Position numbers and translations under genes: made by a program. Below, piece by piece: positions 12,102-25,489 of a stretch of DNA of 64,000 nt (its first letter is position 1; the number at the start of each line of letters is the position of its first letter). The stretch covers positions 69,744,661 through 69,808,660 of the forward strand of contig NC_133897.1 of NCBI RefSeq assembly GCF_964199755.1, read 5' to 3'. The DNA comes from Larus michahellis. Taxonomy: Eukaryota > Chordata > Aves > Charadriiformes > Laridae. The notes under the pieces are model-generated. The model was not told the origin of the DNA. It was given only the letters and a program-made list of their open reading frames with translations, and did not search any database.

Positions 12102-15100
12102 GGCTGCTCCTCGCGTGTGTACTTTTACATGCAGTTGAGGAAGCCACTCCATACAAAGGAACTCTTAGTGTGCACTCTCAATGTCCATAGGGAGCTTCAG
12201 TGCAGCGCAGCTAATGCGACGTCATTCCACATCTTGGGTTACTGCTGGTAATTTACCTGTACAGACAAGCCTTTGCATTGTGAATTTGCCTGATTTCCAG
12301 AAAGCAATGGTCAACAGTTAAAACAGTCAAGTTTCTGTAAAACCTCAACAGGAATAAAGGTGACCCAAAAGAAAGTATTGCTTCCTTTCGTTAAAAATTA
12401 TATTTTTTTGTTATATGTTTACCTCGGTAGCCACTGTTAGAAGTGAAGTTAATTTGCCATCTAAACAAGTCTTACTTAAGAATCAATTGTTCTGGTTTGC
12501 ACACCTTAGGCAGTATAAAAATATCTGGAATTTCTCCTCACTTGTACAGCAGTATCTCTCTACCTAAGGAAAGCGCACATTCCAAGAATTAGCAAGCAAG
12601 CTGACACACAAGATCTCAAATTCATATTCAGTCCTCTGTGAGATCATAACAATTAGCTTGTTGGCATATCTTAAAGTGTGCAGGTGGACTGTGTACCTCT
12701 GTGGTTAAATGCCTACCTGGTGGAACTTAACAGAGTTGCATCTGCTTCAACTACAGTCTGCCAATTTAGATAAGTAAGAGTATGGCCTTATTTATTTCCC
12801 AGAGGTCATGGTAAGGTAAGAAAGACATGCATGCTTTTCACGACAACATTTTCTTGCTAGAGGTGAAGTAAAAAAGTCTGTTCTTTAAAACAGACTGCAT
12901 CAGAAAGAAATCATCTCCCACTCCCAGTTAATTCATTCTAAATTCTTAGTAGGTCAACATCCACTTCAGGGTCTCCCAAGTGCATGTTGTCTCATCTATG
13001 TTTGTCTTCAAAATTATAAACTCCTCAGGGTATGCTCTGTGCTTATCTGTGTCTTGTTCAGTGCCGATCACGTCATCAGAGATTTGCAAATAATTCTTTC
13101 TATTAACAATAATAAATAATATGTGGCAAGATGTTCTCACACTTGCTTTTTGCCTGCGAAGCACGGCACAAGAGAAGATGGCTTGGAATGACCTGGCAAG
13201 AAGCAGACTTGTCAGGATATTGGAAGGTCAGGTCCCCAGAGAAAGGACACTTCAACACCCAATCAACACACTACGGGCAAGCAATTCTCATGTAAGCTGT
13301 TCATTTTGGAAGAGTGATGCTCTTTCCTTTCCCGGGACTCTTCTGTATGCTGGGCTTTCTCCTCTCTTCTCTGTATGCAGCAAGCCAGCTGGGGTAACTA
13401 AAGTGCAGTAAAGTAAAATAAACAGAACTGCGAAGTGCTGAGTCCAGTCATTTTCCCCAGGAGAACCTGCGCAGCTCTGAGGCTTTACTGGGGATTGTAA
13501 TTAACACCTGACTGAAGCATGTTTATGAACAAAGTTAGGGAGGGAGAGAAGAGATGTTTCAGCCTTGAACTGAATGGTTTTGAATTGGCTCAACTTTCTG
13601 GGATATTTTGCCAGTGGCCATGATTGAGTATAATGCTGAAATGAAAAGGAGCTTGGGGCTTCTTGCCACCTCCTCCTCCCACCCTGATCTAGCTCCTAGT
13701 ACAAAGCATGTGTTTCCATTTAATACTGGATAAGAGTCAATTGATGCCTGGATTCTAATTCGAATGTTGATTCTTCTGTGGAATTAACATTTTTCAGTTT
13801 GGTGTAGCTTACTTCTACCTTAGATTAACAAAAACCCTTCCTCATTTCTTATGATCTGCAGCCTCAGGTTCTGGAGAAATGCTCTGTCATTTCCTAAATG
13901 TCATTTCAGGCTGTACCCTATTTCTAACTCCCTCTCCTTGTTTATACACTAAATCCTTCAAGTTCTTCCAGAATTAAAAAGAAAAATCTGGCATTTGCCA
14001 GAGTTTGCCTGCACTGGCATTTGCAATAAGTTTAACAACAAAAACTGAGAACATCATGAACTTAATCCTTCACCAATTTCCATTATTTTCATATCAGAAT
14101 GGCTCCATGAGCACACCCGCTGCCTTCTGTCTGTCTTCCAGGGAGAGCTTATGTTTGTGTTTGCCACTTTGTTTTGCACTGACCTTAACTGAGCTATGTA
14201 AACTCAGTTTACATCAGGATCTACTTCTAAATTAGGCTTAGGACACAATTTGGATTTTTGCTTCAAGGCTTACCAAGGTGAAGTTGGAGTTTGAACTTCA
14301 GAGCACGCGTATTTTACCAGCATTCCTATAATATTTAAAATGACAGAAATCTGCTGCGATTAACAGATTGATTTCCACCATCTTCAATAACTTGCAAAAC
14401 ATGCCTGCTCCCTGTATGTTGTGCTTATAAGGAGTTCCACCTAAGAAATTCAATCTGAGCTCCCTTGATATTCCATAAAGTCTAGTCAAGTGTTCTTGTC
14501 TAGTAAGATGACGTGTGCGTTGTCTATTCAAGTACAGCACATAATAAATACACAGCAAACACTGCTGTCAATACTGGTGTGAGAGCAGTAACTCCTATGA
14601 GTAACTCCTAAAATCCTGGCCTTAGACCTGCAGTACACAGGGCTCACAGTTCTTTCTTTATATAGCCAGGAAAAACAAAAACTTCAAAAGAAGCAGGATG
14701 CGCCACTCAAGCAACACCTGGGCCCGTCTGCTTTCTGTTGACAGTTTGTCCCAGGTATATTGTGTAGTTTTGGTAGCATCCTGTTTGTTCCACAAGAACA
14801 ACATAAATTGTTTTATTTCCTTTCCTGAAGTTCCTTTGGCAAACTGTTTTTTGTGTCAGGCGTCCTAATTTATTCATCTATTTTTCACAATTTTTCTACA
14901 GTGTTGTGTTATTACTAAAGACAAAGTATTTTCTAAAGGAAATACGCCAAAGGATAGTAAAAGCACACAAATTCTCTGCTCTTCTGCTTAACAATTTTTA
15001 ATCTTAATATATATGGCACAGCTAAATGAGTCATAATGTCAAATGAATCACAATTCTTGTCTTCCTACAACAGAGACAGAGAGTGCAAATCACTATTTGC

Positions 15101-17340
15101 GTATACAGCATTAATTAAAATTAAACCAATAAAAGAATAAAATGTCCTAATAATTTGATCAAATGACCATTTTGCTTAACATTTCTCCAAGTCACTAAGA
15201 TTTCCAGGCATTTGGTCAAATGACTGACAATATCATCAGAATGATCGTAAGCAGACTGCCTATTTTATAAACAGCTCTTCAGGCAATCAGTCAAACTATG
15301 GGATAATGCATTCTGTTTCAAAAAAACTAGGATGAAATGCTTGTGGCATTAATATGCCCATTAACCACAGCATAGGTCTGGGTAATAGTTATGGAGCCAC
15401 TTTCCTTGAGCCTCGTCAAAGGTTACTGATCTACCTGTTATAATTAGTGAAAGCTTCAGTCTGGGAAGCTTTGTTATTGTAAATCTGGCAAAAGCACATT
15501 AGGCAAGTCCACTCTATCATAGCCACAAAATATTAATCAGCTCTTGCTGTCTCTTCTCTCTAGATGTGTGCTTCTTTCGCTGGCAGTAGAGGCAAACACA
15601 GACTAGAAGGCCAGCTCTTTAGGAGTCTAGTAGTGCACATTTTAAAGGAGAATTTGCCACGATGAGCAAATCCACATGAATCTCTCGCACTTCCCTAGTC
15701 TTTAGAGGTCTCTTTGGGATTACTTTTGGCACAGGACTGTATCAGAGGCAGACATGGTCATGATTCATTTGAAAGGTAGAAAGCTATGGATCCACAGCCG
15801 CGTGGGTCTTCTCACCACATCACCCACTCAAAACTCCATGAGAAAGCTGAATTTGATATGTGCATTTCTACCTTAGGTAACAGTCTAAACCCTCACCAGG
15901 AACCTGGAGCCATTCCCCAGGCCTGCAGGGTAGAGTGTCTTCCTTATTCCCTACCATGCAGCTTCTCGGTACCCAGTCCAGTCTTCCAGCCTTCACTGCC
16001 AACATATTTAACCCTGTAATTCAATCATCAAAATCAAAACAGTTGGAGATAAATTTAAACAGTCCACATGCAGGTTTTGTGTGTGTATGTGAATTACGTC
16101 AGACCTTAGTGACAAGCTACCAGCAAGAAGACAACATCCTTGGTGCTTTATTTAAGGAATGTTGGGGGTTTTTTGTGTTTATGTAGTTTTTTCCTTAGCA
16201 TTCCTAAGAACAGAAGGGTTTTGTGAATGAATCTGCTACTTTCTTCTTTTGCGATTTTCCATAAACACAACGTAAACCACACACTACACTCCACCTTAGT
16301 GCTGCTCCCTCTGCAACTGACCATTCCTGGGTAAGATGAGACATAAGTAGTAAAAGGACACTTGTTCAAAAAACTGTTTCCTAAGTGTATTAATCTTTTG
16401 ACCTATTCATGTGTTCCTCCAACAGTCATAGCTTTGCTTGATTGTCTAGAACCTAAGCAGCACAGTGCACCCTCAAGTCTGACTCTCTTAAGGGGAAGGT
16501 GACACTCCTAAGTGACAATTCTGTGCTTCGCAGATCAAGACTTCATAACCTCTTTGCAAGTGACTCACAATTCTCCTTTTCTTTCTTGGGCAGAGTGACT
16601 CAAGCCTACCGTGAGAGCTACAGATTAAGGAATACAACCAGCACCTTCATGAGGAAATTTGGCTGTGTGGACTGAAATCTGCTTTCACCGATGTAACTTG
16701 TTAGAACCTTCAAAAGATCTCTCCTGTTTATGAAACCTGCAGCATTAAAAAAAAAAGTAAACTGAGAAACACTAGACAAAGTTACCATTTTCTTATTCAG
16801 AGTTCATAGTCTGCCTTTAAGCCTACAGAAAGTGGCACAAAAAAAGTTAGTAAAAAATCATGACAGACTACTGAGTGTGGCTTAAGCTCTAGACCTGCAG
16901 ACTTATGTATGTGGTTAATTTTATACATACCAACTTTCTCATTGAAGTTTCTTCACCTAAGTTAAATCAAAGCAGCTATTTGTGGTCTTAAGTTTAAGCA
17001 CCTGACTATTTACAGGACAAAATATGACTCTACTACTGCCACTTTACCTTTCCAGCTTCTCCCTTCCTCAGTCCAGGGCTCTGTTGTCATCCTCTGTGGA
17101 ATTTGGAGTGGACCTTCTCTGATGCTGGACCAGAGCCTTTATTTGTTTATGGAATGGTAGATACCTAGACAACAACAATAATGGAAATGCCATCAAGAAA
17201 CTGCACTTGTCTTTTCAGTTAAATTAATTTTTTTTACTAAGCAAGGTGCAGGAAATAGAGTCAACACTTGCCCTTTGGGTCAAATCCAATGGATTCCCTC
17301 TAGATGAATGAAAAGGAAATAGAAATTTGCATTTGCCCAT

Positions 17341-17400
17341 CTCCCTCCCTCCCTCCCAATATTTTCTTCTCCTCTTTTTTTTTTTTCCCTTTTTCTTCTA
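17341..17400 (+). repeat. CCCT repeat and polypyrimidine tract
   Basis: About four CCCT units (17341-17357) are followed after AATATT by a CT/T tract to 17400. It is a simple low-complexity region. Confidence 0.85.
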
Positions 17401-20400
17401 CTGGTTACTTCACCAGTAGGAAAATACAGAAAAGGCAGAGGAAGAGGTGGGCGTACAGCTCCTTCTGCTTCATATACCAGTAAGCAAAATCAACCAGTCA
17501 GGCAGGAAATAGCCAGCTGCATTTCGCAGCCAGGGCTCCCACTCATCAGCCTGAGTCACTGCAGAGCTCCCTTGAGTGGTGTGCTTCTGCCCCACAGCTC
17601 AGCCGAGAGATAAGACTTCATCTGCTCAGCCCTGCCGCTGGCACGGCGTGAGAGAAAGGAGCCCTTGTGCTGGCCCTTTACCAGCCACTGCACACTACAG
17701 TCTCGAAGCAGACCTGAATGTGCCCTCTCTGGGTACATCTTCATCATTTAAAAATTAAAACGCGTGCCACAGTAAGCAATGGTATTGTCTCCTTGACATC
17801 CATACGCAGTTCAAGACCATTAAAGCTACTCCAGCCTCCTCATCTGTTCCCTTCTGGGAACAGAAATAAATGAGGTTTACATTAGATTATGTCTGTCTAG
17901 TTCGGTTGCCAAATGTTTGAAGACTACAAGTGCCTAGCAAAGCTCAAGTATGTTATGATACTGCATAGAGAAAGGAGGCTTTCTCAAGGTCCCTACTGCC
18001 TCTTTCCGTTTTCCTCGCACTTACCTTAAATACAATGTGAGCTGAAGGAACTCTGCACCTCCCATGAGGCACTCAATATGTGAAAGGATGATGCCCATAG
18101 ACAATCACCACCTAAACCACACGTGAATTTACAGATCAAAATCAATGCTTTATGCCCTGGAGCAACTCTGTAAGACAGGGCAGGCTCTGGAAAATGAGAA
18201 TAATATGCTGCCTGTGACTAACTCCACTAAATAAGAAAGCAGCTGCATCTGTACAACCAGCTCTAAGACTTTCAGGGTTTGCAGGCAGACACCATTTTCT
18301 GACATCTGGGAGGGACATGTGAATTCCAAGCTTGCCGCATGTAGGGTCCGAATCAGATCTGAGATTTAACAGCAATACTTGATTTGAGTCCAATTGATTT
18401 GGGGATTGGGGTTTATTATTTTGAAAAGGAAACAACTGAGTACGAGAGAGCAGCACCACTAGATGAATAGAAATGTGTATGTAGATTAGGGTTGGAAGGA
18501 AAGTAGTTTTCCTGTGAGACCTTGTTGGGGGGAAAAAAAAGCTACTCAGTGTATATTTACAAAAGGAAAAATGGGACAGAAGAATGGTATCTTTTGGCTA
18601 ATTGCAGCATACATCTGGGAAATTGAAAAGAACTAAAAGATGTTCAGCGTCTTAAAAAAACCAAAGCAATATGTTTCCCAGGTTACTAGCCTATAAAACA
18701 AAAAGCAGGCACAATAATGAACTCAGATGCTACGCTGCTCCATGAGGGTCTGTGCTGGGTTGAAAGTGCCGAATGGAACTTTAAAGCGATAGAGAATGTA
18801 AAATACAGGGGAAAGCGAAAAAGGGAGGAGAGAGGAGGGAAGTGTTCTGTTACAAAAGACTTCCGAGTAACTCCTGCACACACACACACTTCCCTCGCTT
18901 AGACTAGGAGCTGCTTTCAGCCACAGTCTTTCTTCCATCTCAGTTGTCACCAATCTGAGGCTTTTTGCCCACTGTCAGATGGCACATGCCATGTGTCAGA
19001 CAATATTTTTTTTTAAGATGCAATTAAAACAAACTTGAGTCCACCCAAGGGGTATCCCGCCCCAGCTGCACTTCTGCTCTGATGTACACTCTGTTCCACC
19101 CCCACTGGAGACGATAAAAGAACTGAGGGTGGAAAGACACCCTCTTTTTTAATTAAATTCATTTGTATCCTGTAAAATACTCAGGACAGAAGCAAGAGGG
19201 GTTTACGAATATCAGCTGAAATCAGCCTCACAGAGCAAGGACCAATATTTGCATTTCTATTGCTTAACATTGTTTGGGTTGGGAATTATAGCAGTTTTCT
19301 GATTAACTACCTGCAGGCATGCACCAGTTTGACCTTTTGCATGCTAAATTGCATGCACTAAATTAAATTTTCCTCTCTCTCTTACTGAGATAAACAAGGC
19401 CAGTTACATGACTCAGGCTGCCCTTTTCCTCCTGCCATTCCATATGCAAAGTCAATCCTAGCCAGTTAATCCTCTAATTTAAGAGCAGCCTTCTGTATTT
19501 TTGTAAGTGATTAGAAGGATTTTGTTTCTTTTAAGCAGTTGTGGGTCAATAATTTGTATTCAGAAATAAGTGCAAGTAGCATCATAATAACGTAAGTTTC
19601 CTAATAACAGGTTTGCGTGAGCACTTCAGAAGTAAGTGAATGAGCAATGTTCATTATTATCTCTTTACAAATTTGATGGAACAATATCATCAGCTACAAT
19701 GGCTACTTAGCATACTTCTCCAGAGAACATGGGTGGGAAAAAAAAGGGGGGAGGAGAAAAGACCACGTTCAGCTGATGGATCAGTTGTCTTTTTCTGTAT
19801 AGATAATAGATTAGAAACTCTTACATCAACTCCAGCTATTCACAGTTTTCAAATACTAGTAACTAATTTGAGAAATATTTAAATTGCATCATTACTCAGA
19901 CATTCTCATTATATTCTCAATTGAAACGATGCAAATCAGAGACAACTTTCCTGAAATCAGATGAAGTTATTCTGAGCCCAACCACACAGACCCAGTAGTA
20001 CTTAGTCCCCAACAAATCATGAGGAAATGTAATCAATTTACAGACTATATTGCTGAATTTACACAGATGAAGTTTACAGGGAAAGTAACAGGACAGGCTG
20101 TGAAAGAAAACAAAAATCTGTCCTTTTTCTCAGTGGGAACTAGGAAATATTTATTCCATGTTTATTTATTCCTGCATTTGTTCCATGGTGAAATCAGAAA
20201 ATTCGGTTGCTACACTAAAACAGAAAAAGGGACGTGATGCTTTGTATCTTAGATTACATCACCTCAGAGAGGAAATACTCCTTCCATGTCTTCGCAAAGG
20301 CAATCTCAGACCCCGGCTTCTTTGAATGAGCAGAATAGGAAGCAGCCATAATTTCCTGATGGAGCACAACATGTCTACCCCATGAAGTTTACTGTTGCTG

Positions 20401-22808
20401 CTGTTATGCGATGAAATCTTATGTTTTGTTGCCATACCATGGCTCGTAGAAAACACCAGGTCCCCGTTCAGACCAGCCATGGCCAATTCAGCAGCAAACG
20501 GACACTCTCGGCAGCTCTAACAGCGACTGGCTAAAAGCCTCACTTACTTGCAGTGATGTACCATCAGTTCCCAAAGCCTTGTAGTCAGAACAAAACTTTA
20601 GAAGAAAAAACACTCTAATGGAGACTCCATGTTGCTCAAATCGATCAGCTCAGGACCTTTCAAAACTGGATTCTTCTAGAAAAATGGTTTGCGAACACCG
20701 TTCACTGTTCACTATCACTCTCAAACTCTTGTCACAAATACATCTCTCTTTTATAATAACATATAAAACATCAATATGTTTGCAGGTTACAGCAACTGTT
20801 TTCACAGAGAAGTGTTGATTGGAAAGCATTTATGTGGTTTTTGGTGTTTTGATGAAGATTTTTTTTTAAATTTTGAATTAAATATTTTGTCTTTTTTTCA
20901 AAGGATTGAGGCAGCCTAGTTTTATTCTACATCTACCCTTACCGCACAGGTTCTCTCAGTGAGAAACAGAACAAGAACCAGCATGATGTGACAAAATATT
21001 TCTCCTTCAGCCACAAATCACAGTTTGGAAATTTCGGCTCTGCTTACCTGATATAAAAAAAAGCAGATGGCAAATCGTATATTTACCATGACTGCATTAG
21101 GATTTATAGGACATAACTATTTGCTTATACCAGTCACTCTTAAATTTTACTGGTTCTTTTTATTAGTATGTATCTGTGGGGTAAAAAGACTTCTGAGCTG
21201 ATCAAAAGAAACCAATTATCATGCAAAAGGATTTTTTTAACTGAAAGAGTAGTTTCCATTTGTTACATGGACCCTCTGCCATTTCTTCAAGAGCAAAATG
21301 GCATATATACAATCAGTTCCTTGTTGAGTCAAGATGTATAGGCATAAATCTTCACGATCCCTTAAGTACCACCTATACAGAGATACTGTTTTTCTCTGTA
21401 CAGTTTTGCAAAGACATTCCAAATGTACCTGCTGTAAGGAAAGAAACTATTTTTCTTAATTTGGCAAATCTGAAAACAAAGCTAAATGAAAGCATCATAT
21501 TCCTACTATGTACTGCATAAAGCTCAGCAGTCTTGAGCATGAGTTGCACTTGCTCATCCTAGAAAATGGTTTGGCCATGAGTTTACTGCTTTGTTATCAT
21601 GGCCAAGGCAGATGTTGTAGAGACTGTGAAGTCAGAGGTAGATCATTCTTCTCTCTGTTTAACAAAAGCTATTCTCAAAAGGAAAAAAGTGATGGTTTGA
21701 TTTGAGTTTAATTGTCCCACTACAGTACATGTTCATAAACATTCTTTGTTATTAACCAGTGTATATTGAAAGCCATGTTCCATTTATTGTATGTAAACAT
21801 ACACGTAATTTGCATCAGCCACAGGTGCCCACAGACACCATGGTGCACAAAGAGCAACAAAACCAAAACCCAGACACAGTGCACTATATTAAAACAGGCA
21901 GAGCAAATTTCTAGGAGATATCAATGCTGGAAATAAAATAGAAGTCACATTTCTCAAGGTCGTATCCCATGAGTTCAAGTTCAAAGATTCCACAAAATAG
22001 CCCCTGCTGGGTCATATAAGCATTAGGTGAAGGGACCAGAAAGGAAACAGACTAGCTGAGGCTCAATGAAAATAATTTTAAAAGACAAATAATTCAGACA
22101 AACTGATGGTAATCAGCATAGCTGTGAGAAAGAGATAAGATTCACTTGGGAAATTCTCCTAGATACTCATCATAATTTGTTTAGTGCATAGTTCAGTGTT
22201 CTTCCTATAGTTTCACGTCATTCACCTTCTCCATCATACCAAAGGACAATGAAATCTGTGTCTTCTAACTTATCATTTACAATTTTGTAAGATCTTGACT
22301 AGGTCCATATACCAGAATCATACTGAGCAAAGCTCTTTGACTTGTTTTCACGTATATCTGTAGGTATGTACATGTGTGCACAATGTAAAGCCATACACAG
22401 TTTTATAATCCAGATTATTGTATCTGTTGTGTATATACATGTAGCGCATTAAGCTTGAATTGTGTTGTCAAATATTTTGCAATATCCTAATTTCAGTTTG
22501 TAAACATTGAAGGAGTACTTGCTTCTATAAAGCAAGGTAACAGAAACTATATAAGTAATTAAATAAGTAGTAATATAAAAATATTTTCCCGGTTGCATTA
22601 CTCCTGTAATATATTATAGGTATTTGATATGTATTTTCCTGCCTGTAGGGTATATCTAAACCATTTTTAGATCTCAACAAGAATCCCATCAGGGGCCTGG
22701 GGCACACAGTTGGAGTAGCTTTTGAGGGAGTAACAGAAACACACAGATCTTAACACTGAGGCAGGATGCACACATTTTTCCATTCCAGACCTCTCCTCCC
22801 ACCGCTTT

Positions 22809-23444
22809 TCACATATGCTTGCACTTCCGACCTGAGCCTCCAGCAGTTTGTGGGGAATTTGTACTGCATGCCACAATGTGACCGTGCTCCCCAACAAAGC
22901 TATTGCCTGCTGTATCTCTTTTTTCTTTTTTTCTTTTTTTTTTCTTTTTTTTTTTTATGGGGGGCATCCTTTTGCAATGGAAATAAATTATTACGAGTCT
23001 TGGGTTCTCTTTCACTTTGGCTTTGTTAATTAGCCACAGGTGGGGCAAGTATCCTTTCACACCAGTCCCATAGACCCCTGGTTGAAGCCTCTTGAGTAAT
23101 ATCTTGATTACTTGATAGCTCCAGCAGCTGAGAGATTTGTTTCCACAGTTGGCTCCTGATAGCTTTACACAAGGAGACTGAAACTGAATAAACAGAGGAT
23201 GAAATCTTGGGTCTATGGAACTGAATAACAAACCTATCATTGACTCCAAATAGCCATAAATTTTAGTTAGGGCTTCCAGGACAGCACAGAAGGTGTGAGC
23301 AGCTCCTCCAACACCAATCAGTTTTTCCCCCTTCCCTTTTCTCAGTTTTCCTCCACTAAATTGCTTAGAATTGGATAGGGCAGAAGTATTTCCTGCTGTG
23401 GCACCAAGATTTACATAGGAAAATATTACACCAACAGGATACAC
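22809..23444 (-). other. Unassigned 211-codon open frame abutting an A-rich tract
   Basis: This is the longest open frame in the window apart from the spliced PRL frame. It starts at ATG (23444) and reads across an A/G-only tract (22956-22915 on the minus strand, giving a run of Lys/Arg). Before the tract the sequence is mixed in composition, with a hydrophobic stretch near residues 50-90 (SMIGLLFSSI and similar). I recognise no domain, and no splice context or promoter is evident. It may be chance helped by the A-rich tract, or a decayed retrocopy whose poly(A) tail is the A-rich tract; no AATAAA is seen just before the tract. Confidence 0.15.
22915..22956 (+). repeat. Pyrimidine (T-rich) tract
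   Basis: This is 42 bp of T with scattered C on the + strand, ending at ATGGGGGG. On the minus strand it would read as an A-rich tail. Confidence 0.9.
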
Positions 23445-23847
23445 AAAATACTTCTAGTATTTCCAAGCACTGGCACATGCAATTCTGTCCTGGAAGTGAA
23501 TATGAAAAGGTATAACTACCTAACTTTTGTCTCACAGGAAATATGTGCCCATAGGGAGTATGTTCTTTTCTGAGAAGGGTAACTTTGTTCTTAAGCAAAC
23601 AAGGTGAGCAGAACTGGATCAAGGGATTAGCTGCATAGGTAAAATTAACTTCTGCTGTCACCATGATAAGGAATCAACAAAGGAAGGCTTATAGGACTAT
23701 TTGTCTGTAGTCAGATCTCCAAGATGGGTGCCCGCTTTTTGCCTGTGCCTAAAGATGGACTGAGATAAAGCAAAGACCTGGAAGAGGACATACCCAGATC
23801 TTTTTCTACTTTTCTAACTTCTTCTTCCTAATGATATCTTATCTTTC

Positions 23848-23956
23848 CTTTTCCTCAACTTCCCCACCAGAAAAACGGGGATAATTCTGTCCGCTTCCAA
23901 GGAATATTAAGAATGTGACCCCAGACAAGGTCATAATCTTCATGTGCTAAGCACTA
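23848..23956 (+). mobile_element. Ancient MIR-like SINE fragment, forward
   Basis: TTTTCCTCAACTTCCCC followed by AAAAACGGGGATAATTCTGT and ATGTGCTAAGCACTA resembles the 3' half of MIR in direct orientation (tttcctcatctgtaaaatggggataat ... gtaaagcacttagcac). It lies within 100 bp of the opposite-strand copy at 24053-24178. Confidence 0.5.
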
Positions 23957-24052
23957 CACCAGCATACAGTGGGTTCGATCCTCAGATTAAATATTTTGTG
24001 GTTTTAATTACTGATATAAAGGGTGACAGGGAAGAGCAATAAGCTCAATTTC

Positions 24053-24178
24053 TCTGCAGATGAAGAACCGTAGCAGAAAGTTGTTAAGTAACCTGCATAG
24101 GAACATAAAGGAGTTTGTGGAAGAGTCAGGAATTTAACCTAGATCTCCAGGAAATCAGTTCAGTTCTTTCACCATGGA
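24053..24178 (-). mobile_element. Ancient MIR-like SINE fragment
   Basis: The + strand follows the reverse complement of MIR/CORE-SINE: GCAGATGAAGAACCG, GTTGTTAAGTAACCTGC, GTGGAAGAGTCAGGAATTTA and CCTAGATCTCCAG. These correspond to the familiar blocks of MIR (gatgaggaaactgag, gttaagtgacttgc, gtggcagagccgggattcgaaccc). Divergence is high, as expected for an old amniote SINE. Confidence 0.65.
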
Positions 24179-24179
24179 G

Positions 24180-25485
24180 TGTGTTACTATGCAGAAATAA
24201 CTTTTATCTCTATCGCAGACTTTTGGCATAAGACTGAACAAGCAGCAAAACTCCCATTTATTCTGAAAAAGAAGGACAGAGCACATAATACTCTCTTTCA
24301 AGAGCTGTAAGCTGCCAAGTGAAGAGCAAAAATGCAGAATTAGCATGTGAATTAATACTATCACTGTGCTAAAAAAAATGAATCCCATGCCATTGAAAGC
24401 TTTTTTTTCACAGGCATATTTTTGTTTCTTACATATGGATCTTGGCAATTAGGGACTGAGTTTGTAAGTTCCAAACCAGTGAAATCCAAACTGTGCAGAG
24501 CAAGGTATATGAGGTGATGGCAGGAGTTAATAAGCCAAAGGACAATCTAACACTGCCAAGTCTGACCTTTGACAGGAGGGTCAGAAGTCACAAGGCAAAT
24601 CTAGAGACAGACCGGCTCTTGAAGTCTTCTCACTGGGCTACAGGAAGGAGCTCTACCCGCTCTACACACTTCTGTCTGGAAACAAAAAAAAAATCTTCAA
24701 TTTCGCTTAAGCTGTAATGGCTGCTTCAGCTCCTGCCGTAGCCAGACATTAGGCTGTGGTAAGAAAACTCTCATTTATGCCACAAGGTTGGCCATGTCAA
24801 AGGAGAATTAACAGAAGAAAGAAGAAATAGATGCGATGCTTTCCCAGTTGTAAAACTGAGGCTTTCACTCATTCATACACACTCTTAAATTAATCAGCTG
24901 TCCTCAAAGGCCAGCATCCTTCACTTTCTGAAAACACTTTAGTGAAAGCTTGGGCAGAGAGTAACTTTAAGCTCAAACACCTGATTACGTGCAAATACTT
25001 CTATAGCATGTTTCCAAGTATACAATTAAGCCTTAATGACCTGAATTTAAGTTTGGTTTTGAGAGTCAAGCACACAGTTCCAGAAGAGCATTATTGCTGG
25101 TTAAATACTTGCATCACCGACAAGGGAACAGAGATGGCCTCACCTGACTCCCAAAGCTACCCAGAACAGTGCAAATTACTAATATTTTTCATGGAAATGA
25201 CTGCAAATTAGCTCAGAACAAGAATATTCCCTCATGTAACTGACAACTAATTTTGAAATAATGAATGCATTTAAGAGTAACACAGTTTTTAATTGCAAAC
25301 TTACAAAGGGAAGAATGCGCAATGTGCTGAATAAACTGCTCATTCTGAATGATTCATCCAGATCTAATAACTATCCATCTCTACGAATATTGTCATAAGG
25401 CCTAATCAGCTGGTATAAAACACCAGAAAAGAAACGAGCCACCAAAAAATGAAGGAATATTAGTGTAGTTTCCGTACGAAGGACA
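24180..25485. other. Intergenic, nothing recognised
   Basis: AT-rich sequence between old SINE fragments and the CpG-rich patch. There is a weak MIR-like hint near 24842-24870 that I could not extend. Confidence 0.5.
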
Positions 25486-25489
25486 GACT

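Larger units (their letters stand above)
10045..22800. other. Intergenic, no gene seen
   Basis: About 12.7 kb of AT-rich DNA with scattered simple sequence and the small duplication at 12062. No open frame exceeds about 105 codons, and none shows exon-like boundaries or a recognised domain. Confidence 0.55.
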
